Under the pieces are notes generated by a model that had not been told where the DNA came from, did not search any database, and saw nothing but the letters and a program-made list of their open reading frames with translations. A stretch of DNA of 64,000 nucleotides from an uncultured Bacteroidales bacterium (GTDB taxonomy: Bacteria; Bacteroidota; Bacteroidia; Bacteroidales; UBA932): positions 186,001 to 250,000 of the forward strand of contig CAJOIQ010000001.1 of NCBI GenBank assembly GCA_905234795.1, in the 5' to 3' direction. Shown one piece after another: positions 36,306 through 47,596 of this stretch. The translations under genes and the position numbers were made by a program. Positions within the stretch are counted from its first letter, which is position 1. Each line of letters starts with the position of its first letter.

Positions 36306-37127
36306 TTATTGTAAGCCGGTTACAGGGTCTGAGTTGTCGGTGTCGTTCTTGGCGCCGGGGGTAGCTGCGGTATAGCACCAGGTGCCGGTACCGTCGGGAA
36401 CGCGGCTGTAGGATGCCGGGGCCGTCTTGGCTACGGTGACCAGGTTGAAGTCGTCCACGTCGTTGCCGGAAGGGTCTTTGAGCTCAATGCGCACAGCCTT
36501 CTTGGCCGACAGGCCGGAATGGAACACCAGGGTTTCGTCATAGCCTTCCTGTTTACCGCCGGCAACGACTACATCCTCGCTGTATAGGAGCAGGATGGCG
36601 CCGGGTTCCAGCAGGATGGCGGGACCGGTCCATACGGCGTCGGCTTTGCCGTCCTTGACGATGGTCACGTCTTTCATGGTGACGGGATCGGTACCGGTGT
36701 TGATGATCTCAATGAATTTGTCGTTGCCGTTGAGCTCGTTCAGCTTGAGTTTGGTATAGTCTACGGGAGCCTCTCCCACCTTGTAGGATACAACGGCCGA
36801 TTTGGACGAACCACCTTTTGTGATGGCCTCGATGTAATACTTCACTTCCGTGCCGATGGCGGCGGCGGGAATGGTTCCGGAATAGACACTGCCGGCGGCG
36901 GTCATCTTGACCGACTTTTCGGCGGCGGAGCCCAGGGTGTAGTACAGGTTCACTTCCTGGATGGGAACAAAGGCGTTCACGGTAGCCGTAACAGTGACCT
37001 GGTCGGTCTCGTAGTAGGCGACGGTGTTGGCGATGGAGCTGAGGGAAGCGATGGGGTAAACCTCGTCTTTGACACAGGCGGTGAGGGCGAGGAGGGCGGC
37101 TATAGAAGCAATGAATAACTTTTTCAT
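36306..37127 (-). CDS. secreted lipoprotein with lamin-tail-like domain
   Basis: Start set at MKKLFIASIAALLALTAC; LKLNELNGNDKFIEIINTGTDPVTMKDVTIV...LVTVAKTAPASYSRVPDGTGTWCYTAATPGAKN. Confidence 0.75.
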   Translation of the reverse strand: MKKLFIASIAALLALTACVKDEVYPIASLSSIANTVAYYETDQVTVTATVNAFVPIQEVNLYYTLGSAAEKSVKMTAAGSVYSGTIPAAAIGTEVKYYIEAITKGGSSKSAVVSYKVGEAPVDYTKLKLNELNGNDKFIEIINTGTDPVTMKDVTIVKDGKADAVWTGPAILLEPGAILLLYSEDVVVAGGKQEGYDETLVFHSGLSAKKAVRIELKDPSGNDVDDFNLVTVAKTAPASYSRVPDGTGTWCYTAATPGAKNDTDNSDPVTGLQ

Positions 37128-37140
37128 AGGACGGTCAATA

Positions 37141-38487
37141 TTAGAAGTCAATCTCGAAACGAACGGCTAACATGCTGTAGCTGACGCCGGCTTTTGCGGC
37201 GGCAATCTTGGTATAGTCCTTGGTGGGGGCGCCGGTGTCGTCCAGGCCCACGAAGAGCTTGTTCTTGCCGTTGGCATAACGGTCGTTGTGGTTGTACTGG
37301 TAGTTTACCTGGAACTTCACGTTGTTGTTCACCCAGTAGTTGAGGCCGACGCAGATGGCTTCGGCGGCACCGCCGTAAACATTGCCGCAGTTCAGGTTCA
37401 GGAATTCATAACGGGCGCACAGTTCAATGTCTCCCCATTTCTTTCCGGGCTTCACCTTGGTGTACTTGCCGCCGTTGGCGTCGTAGCGCTGGGTGCCGCC
37501 GAAGAGCAGGTAGCCTGCCTGGCCGTACCAGCCCCAGAATTTCTTGGGAGTGGGATCCACAGCCGTGGACTTGAAGGATACGATGTCCTGCATGAAGGCG
37601 CCCTCATAGCGCAGACCGCCCCAGTGACCGGCGATTTCGGCCGTCCACAGGAGGTTGTGGGTGTAGTCGGCCAGGTTGTCGGTGTCCAGATATTTCTTGC
37701 GGTTGATACTGGTGGAATTACGGGCGCTGGCGCGATAGGTGCCGTATTTCTCGTCGCTGGCCTTGGGGGTGCGGTAGGAAACGGCGGCACCCAGGTGCAG
37801 GCTGGCATTCTCCATCTTGTACAGCGGGCGGAAGACTACTTTTCCGGTGAGGGAATAACCGGCGTTGTAGCCATAGTCCTTGTTGTTGTCGGCAATGTAC
37901 TGCCATTCCTCGGATCCGGCGATTTCGGGGCCGAACACGCCGGCGCTCACCCACAGCCAGTCCTTGGCGTACTTGGCGTTGATACCCACGTGGCGGGAAG
38001 GTGCAAGGGCGCTGCACACCATGGGACGCTCGATGAACTGGAGGTAACGGGAGGTGGTGTTGCGCTGGATGGAGAAGTTCTCCTTGAAGTTACCCACCTG
38101 CAGTTCCAGGTTGGGAACGCCGGTGTAACGCACGATAGCGTCTTTCAGTTCCACCAGACCGTTGGCCAGGTCCATGTCGAATTCTCCGTACCAGTTCTCG
38201 TCAATCTGGCCTTTCACGGCAAAACGGGCGCGGCGGATGCTCACGCCGTTACCGATCTTGTCGGCATAGGAAGGGGCGCCGAAGAAGACGGCGGCGTCCA
38301 TTTGGGCGCGGATGTCGAACCAGAGTTTGTACTTGCTGGTGGGGGAGGACAATACCAGGATACCGTCCTGGGCTTCCACATCCAGACGGTCGCTCTGCAC
38401 GGCCACGCCGTACTGGTTCACCTTCTGGGCAAAGGCTGCCGACAGGGTCAGCAGCACTGCTGCAGCGATAGAGATTAGTTTACGCAT
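37141..38487 (-). CDS. OprO/OprP-type phosphate-selective porin family protein
   Basis: Signal peptide; SIRRARFAVKGQIDENWYGEFDMDLANG, QVGNFKENFSIQRNTTSRYLQFIERP, C-terminal beta-barrel strand AVRFEIDF. Confidence 0.82.
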   Translation of the reverse strand: MRKLISIAAAVLLTLSAAFAQKVNQYGVAVQSDRLDVEAQDGILVLSSPTSKYKLWFDIRAQMDAAVFFGAPSYADKIGNGVSIRRARFAVKGQIDENWYGEFDMDLANGLVELKDAIVRYTGVPNLELQVGNFKENFSIQRNTTSRYLQFIERPMVCSALAPSRHVGINAKYAKDWLWVSAGVFGPEIAGSEEWQYIADNNKDYGYNAGYSLTGKVVFRPLYKMENASLHLGAAVSYRTPKASDEKYGTYRASARNSTSINRKKYLDTDNLADYTHNLLWTAEIAGHWGGLRYEGAFMQDIVSFKSTAVDPTPKKFWGWYGQAGYLLFGGTQRYDANGGKYTKVKPGKKWGDIELCARYEFLNLNCGNVYGGAAEAICVGLNYWVNNNVKFQVNYQYNHNDRYANGKNKLFVGLDDTGAPTKDYTKIAAAKAGVSYSMLAVRFEIDF

Positions 38488-38509
38488 AGTAATTATTGAT
38501 TAAGGTTAG

Positions 38510-40090
38510 TTAGATAGTTTTGATATAATGGACCAGGTTGTCGCTGCGTTTCAAACCCAGTTTGATACGCAGGCGGTACCTGCTGATTTCTACACTTTTA
38601 GGCGTGATGTTCATGAGGGAGGCGATGTATTTGGAGGAGAAGCCCTGGCGCAGCAGGTTGGCCAGCCGGCGCTCGCTATCCGTCAGGTCCGGGAAGGCTT
38701 CTTTGAGCCGCGTGTTGAAGTCCCGGTGCAGGATCTCGGTACGCGCATAGAAGTCGCTGATTTCCCGGGAGAAGTACATGCGCTCCCGCAGTTCGTTCAA
38801 TACGGCGTCCAGCGCTTCCTCCCGCTTGGGCCCTTCCGGCAGGTCACGCACCCGGGACAGGCGGGCGTATACCTTTTCCATGAACGCCTTTTGCTCGCTT
38901 ACGCCCACGGCGTAGTCCACCAGCTCCTTGCGCTTGTTCTCCAGTTTGGTGAGAAGCTCTTTCTCGTTGGTTTCCACGCGCACCTCAAGGGCCGATAACG
39001 CTTTCTGCGTGGAATAAACCTGCTCCTCCCGGGAGCGCAGCATCTCGGCGCGGCGGGTTTCGGCCCTCTGGGCGTGCACGTATATATATAAGGCTGCAAC
39101 CACGGCAATCAGGCCCACCAGGATGAGGGTAGAGAGCACCATGCCCAGGCAGTAGCTGATGAGGAAAGCCAACACGGGAGCGGCGCCTTGTGATCCGGTG
39201 CTCTTGAGGATGTCTTTTCCGGTCACCAGGGCGTTTTTCTGGGCCAGGCTCATGCCCACCAGCCCGGCCATCAGCAGGGAACAGGCACTGAGCGGCGTGG
39301 GCTCCAGTCCCACCTGCCGGATACCGGTCCAGGAGAACAGCAGGAAGCAAATGGTCATGGACAACATTACGGCCAGGGCCGAGCAGGAGCCGAAGTCGCT
39401 GTCCTCTTCCAGGGAGGGCTTGGTGCGCAAGAAACTCACCAGGCCCAACAGGATCAGAGCCAGCCCGGCGGCCAGGGTTCCATCCTCCAGCAGCAGGCGC
39501 GGGAACAAAGTGATGATCTGCCCCATATTCCACACGCAGCTGCCGGTGAGCAGCAGGGATGCTACCGCACAGCCAGCCTGCAGCCGCTGGTCAATGAGGG
39601 CCAGATGGCGGCCCGGGCGAGTGGCGTACCAGCACAGGCATTTGCCCACCAGAAAAGCCAGGATGCAGCACAGGACAGGGGCCGCAACCCAACTCAGGGC
39701 CATGCTCCCGGCACGCATCCAGTCAAAGGTCTCGTCGGCCATGAAGCGGTACCCGAAGAGGGCGCCCATCACGGCATAGGGAACGGAGGTGCGACGATGG
39801 ATGACGGCGGAGATGGCCACGGCGGCCGCTGCGCCCAGGACAATAATGAAGATGTCCCGGAGATCGGCCGATGCCGCGGCGGAGAGAAGGGACTCGCCGT
39901 AGGGTTCCTGGATGAAAATGGGGATGCCGATGCCGGCGATGACCAGCACGGGGAGCAGCAACTTGACGCTCCACCTCTCCTGCGCGCCGGAGGCGTTGAC
40001 CGGTGCGGAAACGGCCGGGAATTCCAGCCGCATCAGCAGGAAACCCAGCGAGAAGAGGGCGAAGACCAGTGTGCTCAGCGTGAGGAACAT
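38510..40090 (-). CDS. multi-TM (degenerate PiT-like) protein fused to coiled coil and LuxR-type HTH
   Basis: About 10 TM segments incl. RRTSVPYAVMGALFGYRF...ALSWVAAPVLCCILAFLV (PiT-like), then coiled coil and C-terminal FPDLTDSERRLANLLRQGFSSKYIASLMNITPKSVEISRYRLRIKLGL. Confidence 0.7.
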   Translation of the reverse strand: MFLTLSTLVFALFSLGFLLMRLEFPAVSAPVNASGAQERWSVKLLLPVLVIAGIGIPIFIQEPYGESLLSAAASADLRDIFIIVLGAAAAVAISAVIHRRTSVPYAVMGALFGYRFMADETFDWMRAGSMALSWVAAPVLCCILAFLVGKCLCWYATRPGRHLALIDQRLQAGCAVASLLLTGSCVWNMGQIITLFPRLLLEDGTLAAGLALILLGLVSFLRTKPSLEEDSDFGSCSALAVMLSMTICFLLFSWTGIRQVGLEPTPLSACSLLMAGLVGMSLAQKNALVTGKDILKSTGSQGAAPVLAFLISYCLGMVLSTLILVGLIAVVAALYIYVHAQRAETRRAEMLRSREEQVYSTQKALSALEVRVETNEKELLTKLENKRKELVDYAVGVSEQKAFMEKVYARLSRVRDLPEGPKREEALDAVLNELRERMYFSREISDFYARTEILHRDFNTRLKEAFPDLTDSERRLANLLRQGFSSKYIASLMNITPKSVEISRYRLRIKLGLKRSDNLVHYIKTI

Positions 40091-40093
40091 TCC

Positions 40094-40756
40094 CTATAAG
40101 CTTCTCTTGATGGACATCACAGAGAGCTGTTCGGCCACCTTGACGGCGGCGGTGGACAGGTCTTCAATATGGAGCGCGAAGTAGCGCAGGTGGAATTTTT
40201 CGCTCAGCTTGAGCTGTTTCATCTCGTGGAAGACCGTGCGCTTGATGGACTGGGACAGCTTCACGGCCTGCTTGTCATAGAGGTACACGCGATGGATGTT
40301 CTCGCTCACCTGGTCCGGGTGCGTGAAATAGGCCTTGGTGCCCGGGATGGTGGTCTCGGCGGCCAGGGTGGCCAGCTCGGCCAGCTTCACGAACTCCTTC
40401 TTCAGTTCCGTAGGCACGGAAGGAGATTCGATCTCGAACTGGATGAGGTCGTTGCTCAGGATGGAGAGGATGTGGTCGAAGCGCTCCAGCAGACGCATGA
40501 TGTCTCCGCGGTAGCGGATGAGGGCGCCGCGGGAGTACAGCATGTTCTCGATATCCCGCCGCAGGGCGCCGGCTTCGGTCTCGGCGGTGGCCATGGCCGA
40601 GAGGGTTTGGGAAAAACTCTCGGTGTCGTTGTAGAGGTAACTGCGGACGCCTTCCTTAAAGAGTATCAATGCGGTATCTACCGTATTGAGGAGTTTGTCC
40701 ACGCTTTCTGCAAACAGTTTTGCGCGGTTTGTAGAGAATAATTGGAACAGTTTCAT
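40094..40756 (-). CDS. DUF47 (PhoU-like) family protein
   Basis: 220 aa helical; KLLNTVDTALILFKEGVRSYL, ALRRDIENMLYSRGALIRYRGDIMRLLERFDHILS, VKVAEQLSVMSIKRSL. Confidence 0.85.
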   Translation of the reverse strand: MKLFQLFSTNRAKLFAESVDKLLNTVDTALILFKEGVRSYLYNDTESFSQTLSAMATAETEAGALRRDIENMLYSRGALIRYRGDIMRLLERFDHILSILSNDLIQFEIESPSVPTELKKEFVKLAELATLAAETTIPGTKAYFTHPDQVSENIHRVYLYDKQAVKLSQSIKRTVFHEMKQLKLSEKFHLRYFALHIEDLSTAAVKVAEQLSVMSIKRSL

Positions 40757-40780
40757 GCGTTCTGGTTAGCTTTCTTAGCT

Positions 40781-40788
40781 CAAAGTTA
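40781..40788 (-). promoter_or_regulatory. putative -7 box (TAACTTTG) for DUF47-led operon
   Basis: TAnnTTTG on minus strand 24 nt before ATG at 40756. Confidence 0.5.
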
Positions 40789-40850
40789 ACCATTGTTCAC
40801 ATGAAAACCAATTTTCGGAGGCGTTTGTTGGGTTTTTGTAGAGTTTTTTT

Positions 40851-41885
40851 CTACACCTCCGTGGCCGTGGCGAACTCCTGGAGGAAGCGCATGTCGTTCT
40901 CGAAGTAGTGGCGGAGGTCGTTCACCTGCCACTTGAGCATGGCGATACGTTCCACACCCATGCCGAAGGCGAAGCCGGAGTATTTCTCCGGGTCAATGCC
41001 GCTGGCCTTGAGGACGTTGGGATCCACCATGCCGCAGCCCATGATCTCCAGCCAGCCGGTGCCTTTGCAGATGTTGCAGCCTTTGCCCTTGCAGATATTG
41101 CAACTCACGTCCACCTCGGCCGAAGGCTCTGTGAACGGGAAGTAGGAGGGACGCATACGAATCTGGGTTTCGGGGCCGAACATCTCACGGGCGAAGAGCA
41201 GGATGGCCTGCTTGAGGTCGGCGAAAGTGACATCCTTATCAATATAAAGGCCTTCCACCTGATGGAAGATGCAGTGGGCGCGGGCCGATATGGCCTCGTT
41301 GCGGAAAACGCGGCCGGGGCATACCACACGGATGGGAAGGTCCTGGCTTTCCATAGTGCGGACCTGTACGGAAGACGTATGGGTGCGCAGCAGCAGCGGA
41401 TTCACATGACCGGTGCTCACGAAGAAAGTGTCCTGCATCTCACGGGCGGGATGGTTCGGGGGGAAGTTCAGCGCTTCGAACACATGATAGTCGTCCTCGA
41501 TCTCCGGACCCTCGGCCACGTCGTAGCCAAACTTGCGGAAGATGTCCACAATCTGCTGGCGCACGATGGAGACGGGGTGACGGCTGCCCAGCGGGAAAGC
41601 GTCTCCCGGCATGGAGAGGTCCTCCTTGGGGGTAATGGCCTCGGCGGCCTGTTCGGCAGCCTCCTTAAGCTGATCGATCTTGGCCTGGGCGGCCTTCTTA
41701 AGGTCATTGAGCTTCTGGCCATATTCCCGCTTGAGCTCCGGGGCAACACCGCGGAACTGCTCCATGAGGGCGGTGATTTCACCTTTCTTGCCCAGGAAAC
41801 GGATACGGGCTTCCTCCACCTCTTTCTGGCTGGCAGCCTTGAGGTCTTCGATTTCCTTTAAAATCTGTTCAATCGCTTCTTTCAT
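40851..41885 (-). CDS. pheS: phenylalanyl-tRNA synthetase alpha subunit
   Basis: GDAFPLGSRHPVSIVRQQIVDIFRKFGYDVAEGPEIEDDYHVFEALNFPPNHPAREMQDTF, FAFGMGVERIAMLKW. Confidence 0.97.
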   Translation of the reverse strand: MKEAIEQILKEIEDLKAASQKEVEEARIRFLGKKGEITALMEQFRGVAPELKREYGQKLNDLKKAAQAKIDQLKEAAEQAAEAITPKEDLSMPGDAFPLGSRHPVSIVRQQIVDIFRKFGYDVAEGPEIEDDYHVFEALNFPPNHPAREMQDTFFVSTGHVNPLLLRTHTSSVQVRTMESQDLPIRVVCPGRVFRNEAISARAHCIFHQVEGLYIDKDVTFADLKQAILLFAREMFGPETQIRMRPSYFPFTEPSAEVDVSCNICKGKGCNICKGTGWLEIMGCGMVDPNVLKASGIDPEKYSGFAFGMGVERIAMLKWQVNDLRHYFENDMRFLQEFATATEV

Positions 41886-41893
41886 ACCGATAT

Positions 41894-42310
41894 TTATTTC
41901 TTTTTATTCTTTCTCTTGTCACGGGCGGCCTGGGCTTTCTTCCCCCCCGTCTTCCAGTATCTGTCCCACTGCTCCTGGGTGAAGAACTTCTTATAGGAAT
42001 GGTCTATTTGTTCGGCCCATTTATCCTGGATACCCACATACAGATCCGTATTCTCCACCTTGGCCTTTTGCAGGGCGGTAAGTTCCTCGGTCATGGCGTG
42101 GTAGTCATGCGTAAGCGTGGAATCCACGTAAAACTCCTGCCAGTATTCCAGATTGAGCAACTCCGACAGCCGCTGTACTTCCTTGTCTACGAATTCCAAC
42201 AATTGTTTTTCCTGCTGTTCCGGAGTTTGCGGGCCCTGATTTTGGGCGGCGGCCGCAAAAACCGACAGGCAGAAAGCCAGTATGACGTTCAATAAACGAT
42301 AAAAATTCAT
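41894..42310 (-). CDS. secreted hypothetical protein
   Basis: 138 aa with signal peptide, Lys-rich C-terminus; LDRYWKTGGKKAQAARDKRKNKKK-type tail. Confidence 0.6.
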   Translation of the reverse strand: MNFYRLLNVILAFCLSVFAAAAQNQGPQTPEQQEKQLLEFVDKEVQRLSELLNLEYWQEFYVDSTLTHDYHAMTEELTALQKAKVENTDLYVGIQDKWAEQIDHSYKKFFTQEQWDRYWKTGGKKAQAARDKRKNKKK

Positions 42311-42371
42311 ACCTTTGTAAATTGATGTCAGACGACAAAATTACGCAATTAATCGAAAAAGCCCAAATACG

Positions 42372-44159
42372 ATGAGAAAAACCATACTGAAAATCATGGT
42401 TTCGGCCCTGGCTGCAGTGGCCATCCAGGCAGAAGGAAACGCCTGCACCAACGTGATTGTCTCCCGCGGGGCCACCCGGGACGGTTCCGTTCTGGTGTCC
42501 TATGCGGCCGATTCCCACTATCTGTACGGAGAGCTGTATTACCAGCAACCCCTGGATTGGAAAGCCGGCGCCATGCTGTCTGTCTACGACTGGGACACCA
42601 ACCGTTTCCTGGGAGAGATCGAGCAGGTTCCCCATACCTACCAGACCGTGGGCAACATGAACGAGTATCAGCTCATCATCACCGAAACCACCTGGGGCGG
42701 CCGGCCCGAATTGGAGGACAAGAACGGCGGAATCGATTACGGTTCCCTCATCTACATCACCCTGCAGCGCGCCAAATCGGCCCGTGAAGCCATTGACGTC
42801 ATTGTGGACCTGGCCAACACCTACGGCTATGCATCGGAGGGAGAAACCTTCTCCATCGCCGATAAGAACGAGGCCTGGATCATGGAAATCATCGGCAAGG
42901 GTATGAACATGAAAAACGGCGTGAACACCCAGAAAGGCATCGTGTGGGTGGCCATGCGTGTGCCCGACGGCGCCATCTGCGCCCACGCCAACCAGGCCCG
43001 TATCGGCAAGTTCCCGCTGGACGACCCCGACAACTGCCTCTATGCTCCCGACGTGATTTCCTTCGCCCGCCGCAAGGGCTATTTCGAAGGCTTGGACACC
43101 GACTTCAACTTCAAGCGTGCCTATAATCCCATCGACTTCGGCACCGTGCGCGGCTGCGACGCCCGCGTTTGGGCCGCCTACAACATCCTCACCGACGGCT
43201 GGTTCGCCTTCTACGACGAAAACGGCAACGCCGTTACGCGTGACGCATATTCCTATCTGGACTATGTGCTGGGCAACGACCTCAACGGAGACCTGCCGCT
43301 GTTCGTGTACCCGCGCAAGAAAACCGGCGTGAAAGAGGTGGCCGATGTCATGAGAGACCACTTCGAGGGCACGCCCATGGATATGACCCAGGATATCGGC
43401 GCCGGCGGAAACGCCCTTCCGTACCGCTGGAGACCCATGGAGTTCAAATATGACGGCAAAACCTATGTGAACGAACGCGCCATCGCCACCCAGCAGACCG
43501 GCTTCTGGATGGTGGGCCAGGCCCGCAGCTACGTCCCCGACGTGGTGGGCGGCATCCTGTGGTTTGGCACCGACGACGCCGCCACCTCCTACCTCACCCC
43601 CATCTACACCAGCACCACCAAGGTTCCGGACTGCTTCAAGGCCGGCAACGGAGACCTGCTGCATTACTCTCCCACCTCCTCTTTCTGGCTCAACAACCGG
43701 GTTTCCAACGCCTGCTACAAGATGTATAATGTAATGGCGCCTTATGTAAGAGACAGGATTGATGTGTTTGAGTGGAACCAGATGGAGCGCAAGACCCATT
43801 CCGTGGACAGCATGGCCGTGGTGATGTACAACAACATCGCCATCAAGATGCAGAAAAAGCTCTCCTCCAAAGGAGATGTCATGGTTTCCCGCACTCCTTT
43901 CGCCAAGATCACCAAATACGTCACGGACTATACCATCAAGACCGCCGATGCCCAGTTCGCCGCCTGGAAACAGCTGGAAGAAGACCTGCTGGTGAAGTTC
44001 ATGGACGGCAACGTGAAGCCCCAGAACGAGGACGGCACCTTCAAGCATTCCGAGTACAGCGAGGGCATCCCCGAGAAAGTGGAATGGCCCGGCTACACGG
44101 ACCTCTGGAAGGAGACCGTGGCCCAGGAACACGGGGAACTCATCCGCGTCCCGGAGTAG
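42372..44159 (+). CDS. C69-family dipeptidase (PepD-like)
   Basis: Mature N-terminal Cys after signal: EGNACTNVIVSRGATRDGSVLVSYAADSH; WIMEIIGKG, PDGAICAHANQARIGKF. Confidence 0.9.
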   Translation: MRKTILKIMVSALAAVAIQAEGNACTNVIVSRGATRDGSVLVSYAADSHYLYGELYYQQPLDWKAGAMLSVYDWDTNRFLGEIEQVPHTYQTVGNMNEYQLIITETTWGGRPELEDKNGGIDYGSLIYITLQRAKSAREAIDVIVDLANTYGYASEGETFSIADKNEAWIMEIIGKGMNMKNGVNTQKGIVWVAMRVPDGAICAHANQARIGKFPLDDPDNCLYAPDVISFARRKGYFEGLDTDFNFKRAYNPIDFGTVRGCDARVWAAYNILTDGWFAFYDENGNAVTRDAYSYLDYVLGNDLNGDLPLFVYPRKKTGVKEVADVMRDHFEGTPMDMTQDIGAGGNALPYRWRPMEFKYDGKTYVNERAIATQQTGFWMVGQARSYVPDVVGGILWFGTDDAATSYLTPIYTSTTKVPDCFKAGNGDLLHYSPTSSFWLNNRVSNACYKMYNVMAPYVRDRIDVFEWNQMERKTHSVDSMAVVMYNNIAIKMQKKLSSKGDVMVSRTPFAKITKYVTDYTIKTADAQFAAWKQLEEDLLVKFMDGNVKPQNEDGTFKHSEYSEGIPEKVEWPGYTDLWKETVAQEHGELIRVPE

Positions 44160-44183
44160 TCCATACTATTTCGCCTTGCATGC

Positions 44184-44244
44184 AACCGTCCTTGTCCTGA
44201 ACAGGGGCGTTTTTGCCGTTTTTTGCACCTGATCAGGAACGGGA
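44184..44244 (+). repeat. 61-bp inverted repeat, copy 1
   Basis: Exact reverse complement of 46509..46569. Confidence 0.95.
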
Positions 44245-44250
44245 AGCTTG

Positions 44251-46416
<2,166 letters not shown>

Positions 46417-46508
46417 AATCTTTTCTCCTTTTTACCCCTTTTCGGGGGCAACTCCTCTCCATCAATCTCCGTTCCCCGGGCTATTTACTGACATTTTGGC
46501 AGAAAACG

Positions 46509-46569
46509 TCCCGTTCCTGATCAGGTGCAAAAAACGGCAAAAACGCCCCTGTTCAGGACAAGGACGGTT
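46509..46569 (-). repeat. 61-bp inverted repeat, copy 2
   Basis: Exact reverse complement of 44184..44244. Confidence 0.95.
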
Positions 46570-46579
46570 TCGTGTAAGG

Positions 46580-46609
46580 AAACGGCGGCCCCGAAAGAGG
46601 TCGCCGTTT
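46580..46609 (-). terminator. secG terminator-like hairpin
   Basis: AAACGGCGGCC (46580..46590) / GGTCGCCGTTT (46599..46609), 10/11 paired plus wobble. Confidence 0.6.
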
Positions 46610-46631
46610 TAGCGTTAAATGGTGTGGATGC

Positions 46632-46976
46632 TTACTCTTCCGGATTCTCCTGGGAGATGGGGAAGGTGGGCATTTCGTCGGCAGCCTGCTCCGTCTGGTT
46701 GAGGATCTCGGTGGAGATGGCGTCGTTGGTACCGCGCTGGGTGCCGCCACGGGCAACGAAGACGGTAATGATGGAAAGGACCAGGATGAAAGCTACCAGG
46801 TACCAGGTGGCCTTTTCCAGGATGGTGGCCGTCTGGCGCACGCCCAGGGTTTGGTTGGCCGATGTGAAGTTGGTAGCGAGGCCGCCGTCCTTACCGTTCT
46901 GCAGGAGGACGACCGCAATCAGGAGAATGGCTGCAATGATGATAAGAACAACCAGGATAGTGAATGCTGCGTTCAT
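46632..46976 (-). CDS. secG: protein translocase subunit SecG
   Basis: TILVVLIIIAAILLIAVVLLQNGKDGGL...LEKATWYLVAFILVLSI. Confidence 0.88.
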   Translation of the reverse strand: MNAAFTILVVLIIIAAILLIAVVLLQNGKDGGLATNFTSANQTLGVRQTATILEKATWYLVAFILVLSIITVFVARGGTQRGTNDAISTEILNQTEQAADEMPTFPISQENPEE

Positions 46977-46993
46977 GTATAGTTACTTTTTTA

Positions 46994-47596
46994 TTAGTCT
47001 AATTGGTCCAATTTCTCAATAAGGGATGCAAAGTAAGCACTTTTTTCCGGAATTTCCAAAATCAGACGGGAGTAAATGCGTTTAGCCTCCTCATAAAGGC
47101 CCTGTTCCACAAAGATTTGGGCCAGGGTTTCGGTGGTGAAGCGGTCGGCAATCTCCGTTTCTTCCCCCGTTTCCACAACAGCTTCGGCCCGGGACTGAAG
47201 AGCCATGCGGGAGAAGATGCCGTCCCCGCCGCCGTCCTTCACTTTGTCGTACTGGGCCTGGGAGAAATAGTCGCCGCCCACAACCCGCACCTGATGCGGC
47301 CGGGCCTGAGCTTGGGCCGATGAGTCCATGTAGGAGGCCAGCAGGGCCGATGCGTCTTTGTCGGCGCAGTCCACCTGGCGCTTGCCGCGGATGAGGTCGC
47401 TGAATTTGCTGCGGTCGGCCACATACAGCGCCTGGGCGGCGAATTCTTCCGGGGTCCAGGCGTTCTCTCCCATGGCGAACATGCGCCGGCACAGGTCCAT
47501 GCGGGCGGCGGCGAACCAGGGATACAGGTTCACCACCCCGGAGAGTTCGTCCAGGTTGAGGGAGTGCAAATCCATATGACGGGCGGTCTCTACCAT
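46994..47596 (-). CDS. hypothetical TPR-like protein (secG/lptE operon)
   Basis: ETLAQIFVEQGLYEEAKRIYSRLILEIPEKSAYFASLIEKLDQL. Confidence 0.7.
   Translation of the reverse strand: MVETARHMDLHSLNLDELSGVVNLYPWFAAARMDLCRRMFAMGENAWTPEEFAAQALYVADRSKFSDLIRGKRQVDCADKDASALLASYMDSSAQAQARPHQVRVVGGDYFSQAQYDKVKDGGGDGIFSRMALQSRAEAVVETGEETEIADRFTTETLAQIFVEQGLYEEAKRIYSRLILEIPEKSAYFASLIEKLDQLD

Noticed and set aside
40836-40855. TGTAGA-loop-TCTACA hairpin after pheS
   Set aside because: Only a 6-bp stem with a T-rich loop; too weak to call a terminator confidently.
42105-44132. 675-aa minus-strand ORF antisense to the C69 peptidase
   Set aside because: Shadow ORF; the plus strand carries clear C69 motifs and signal peptide.
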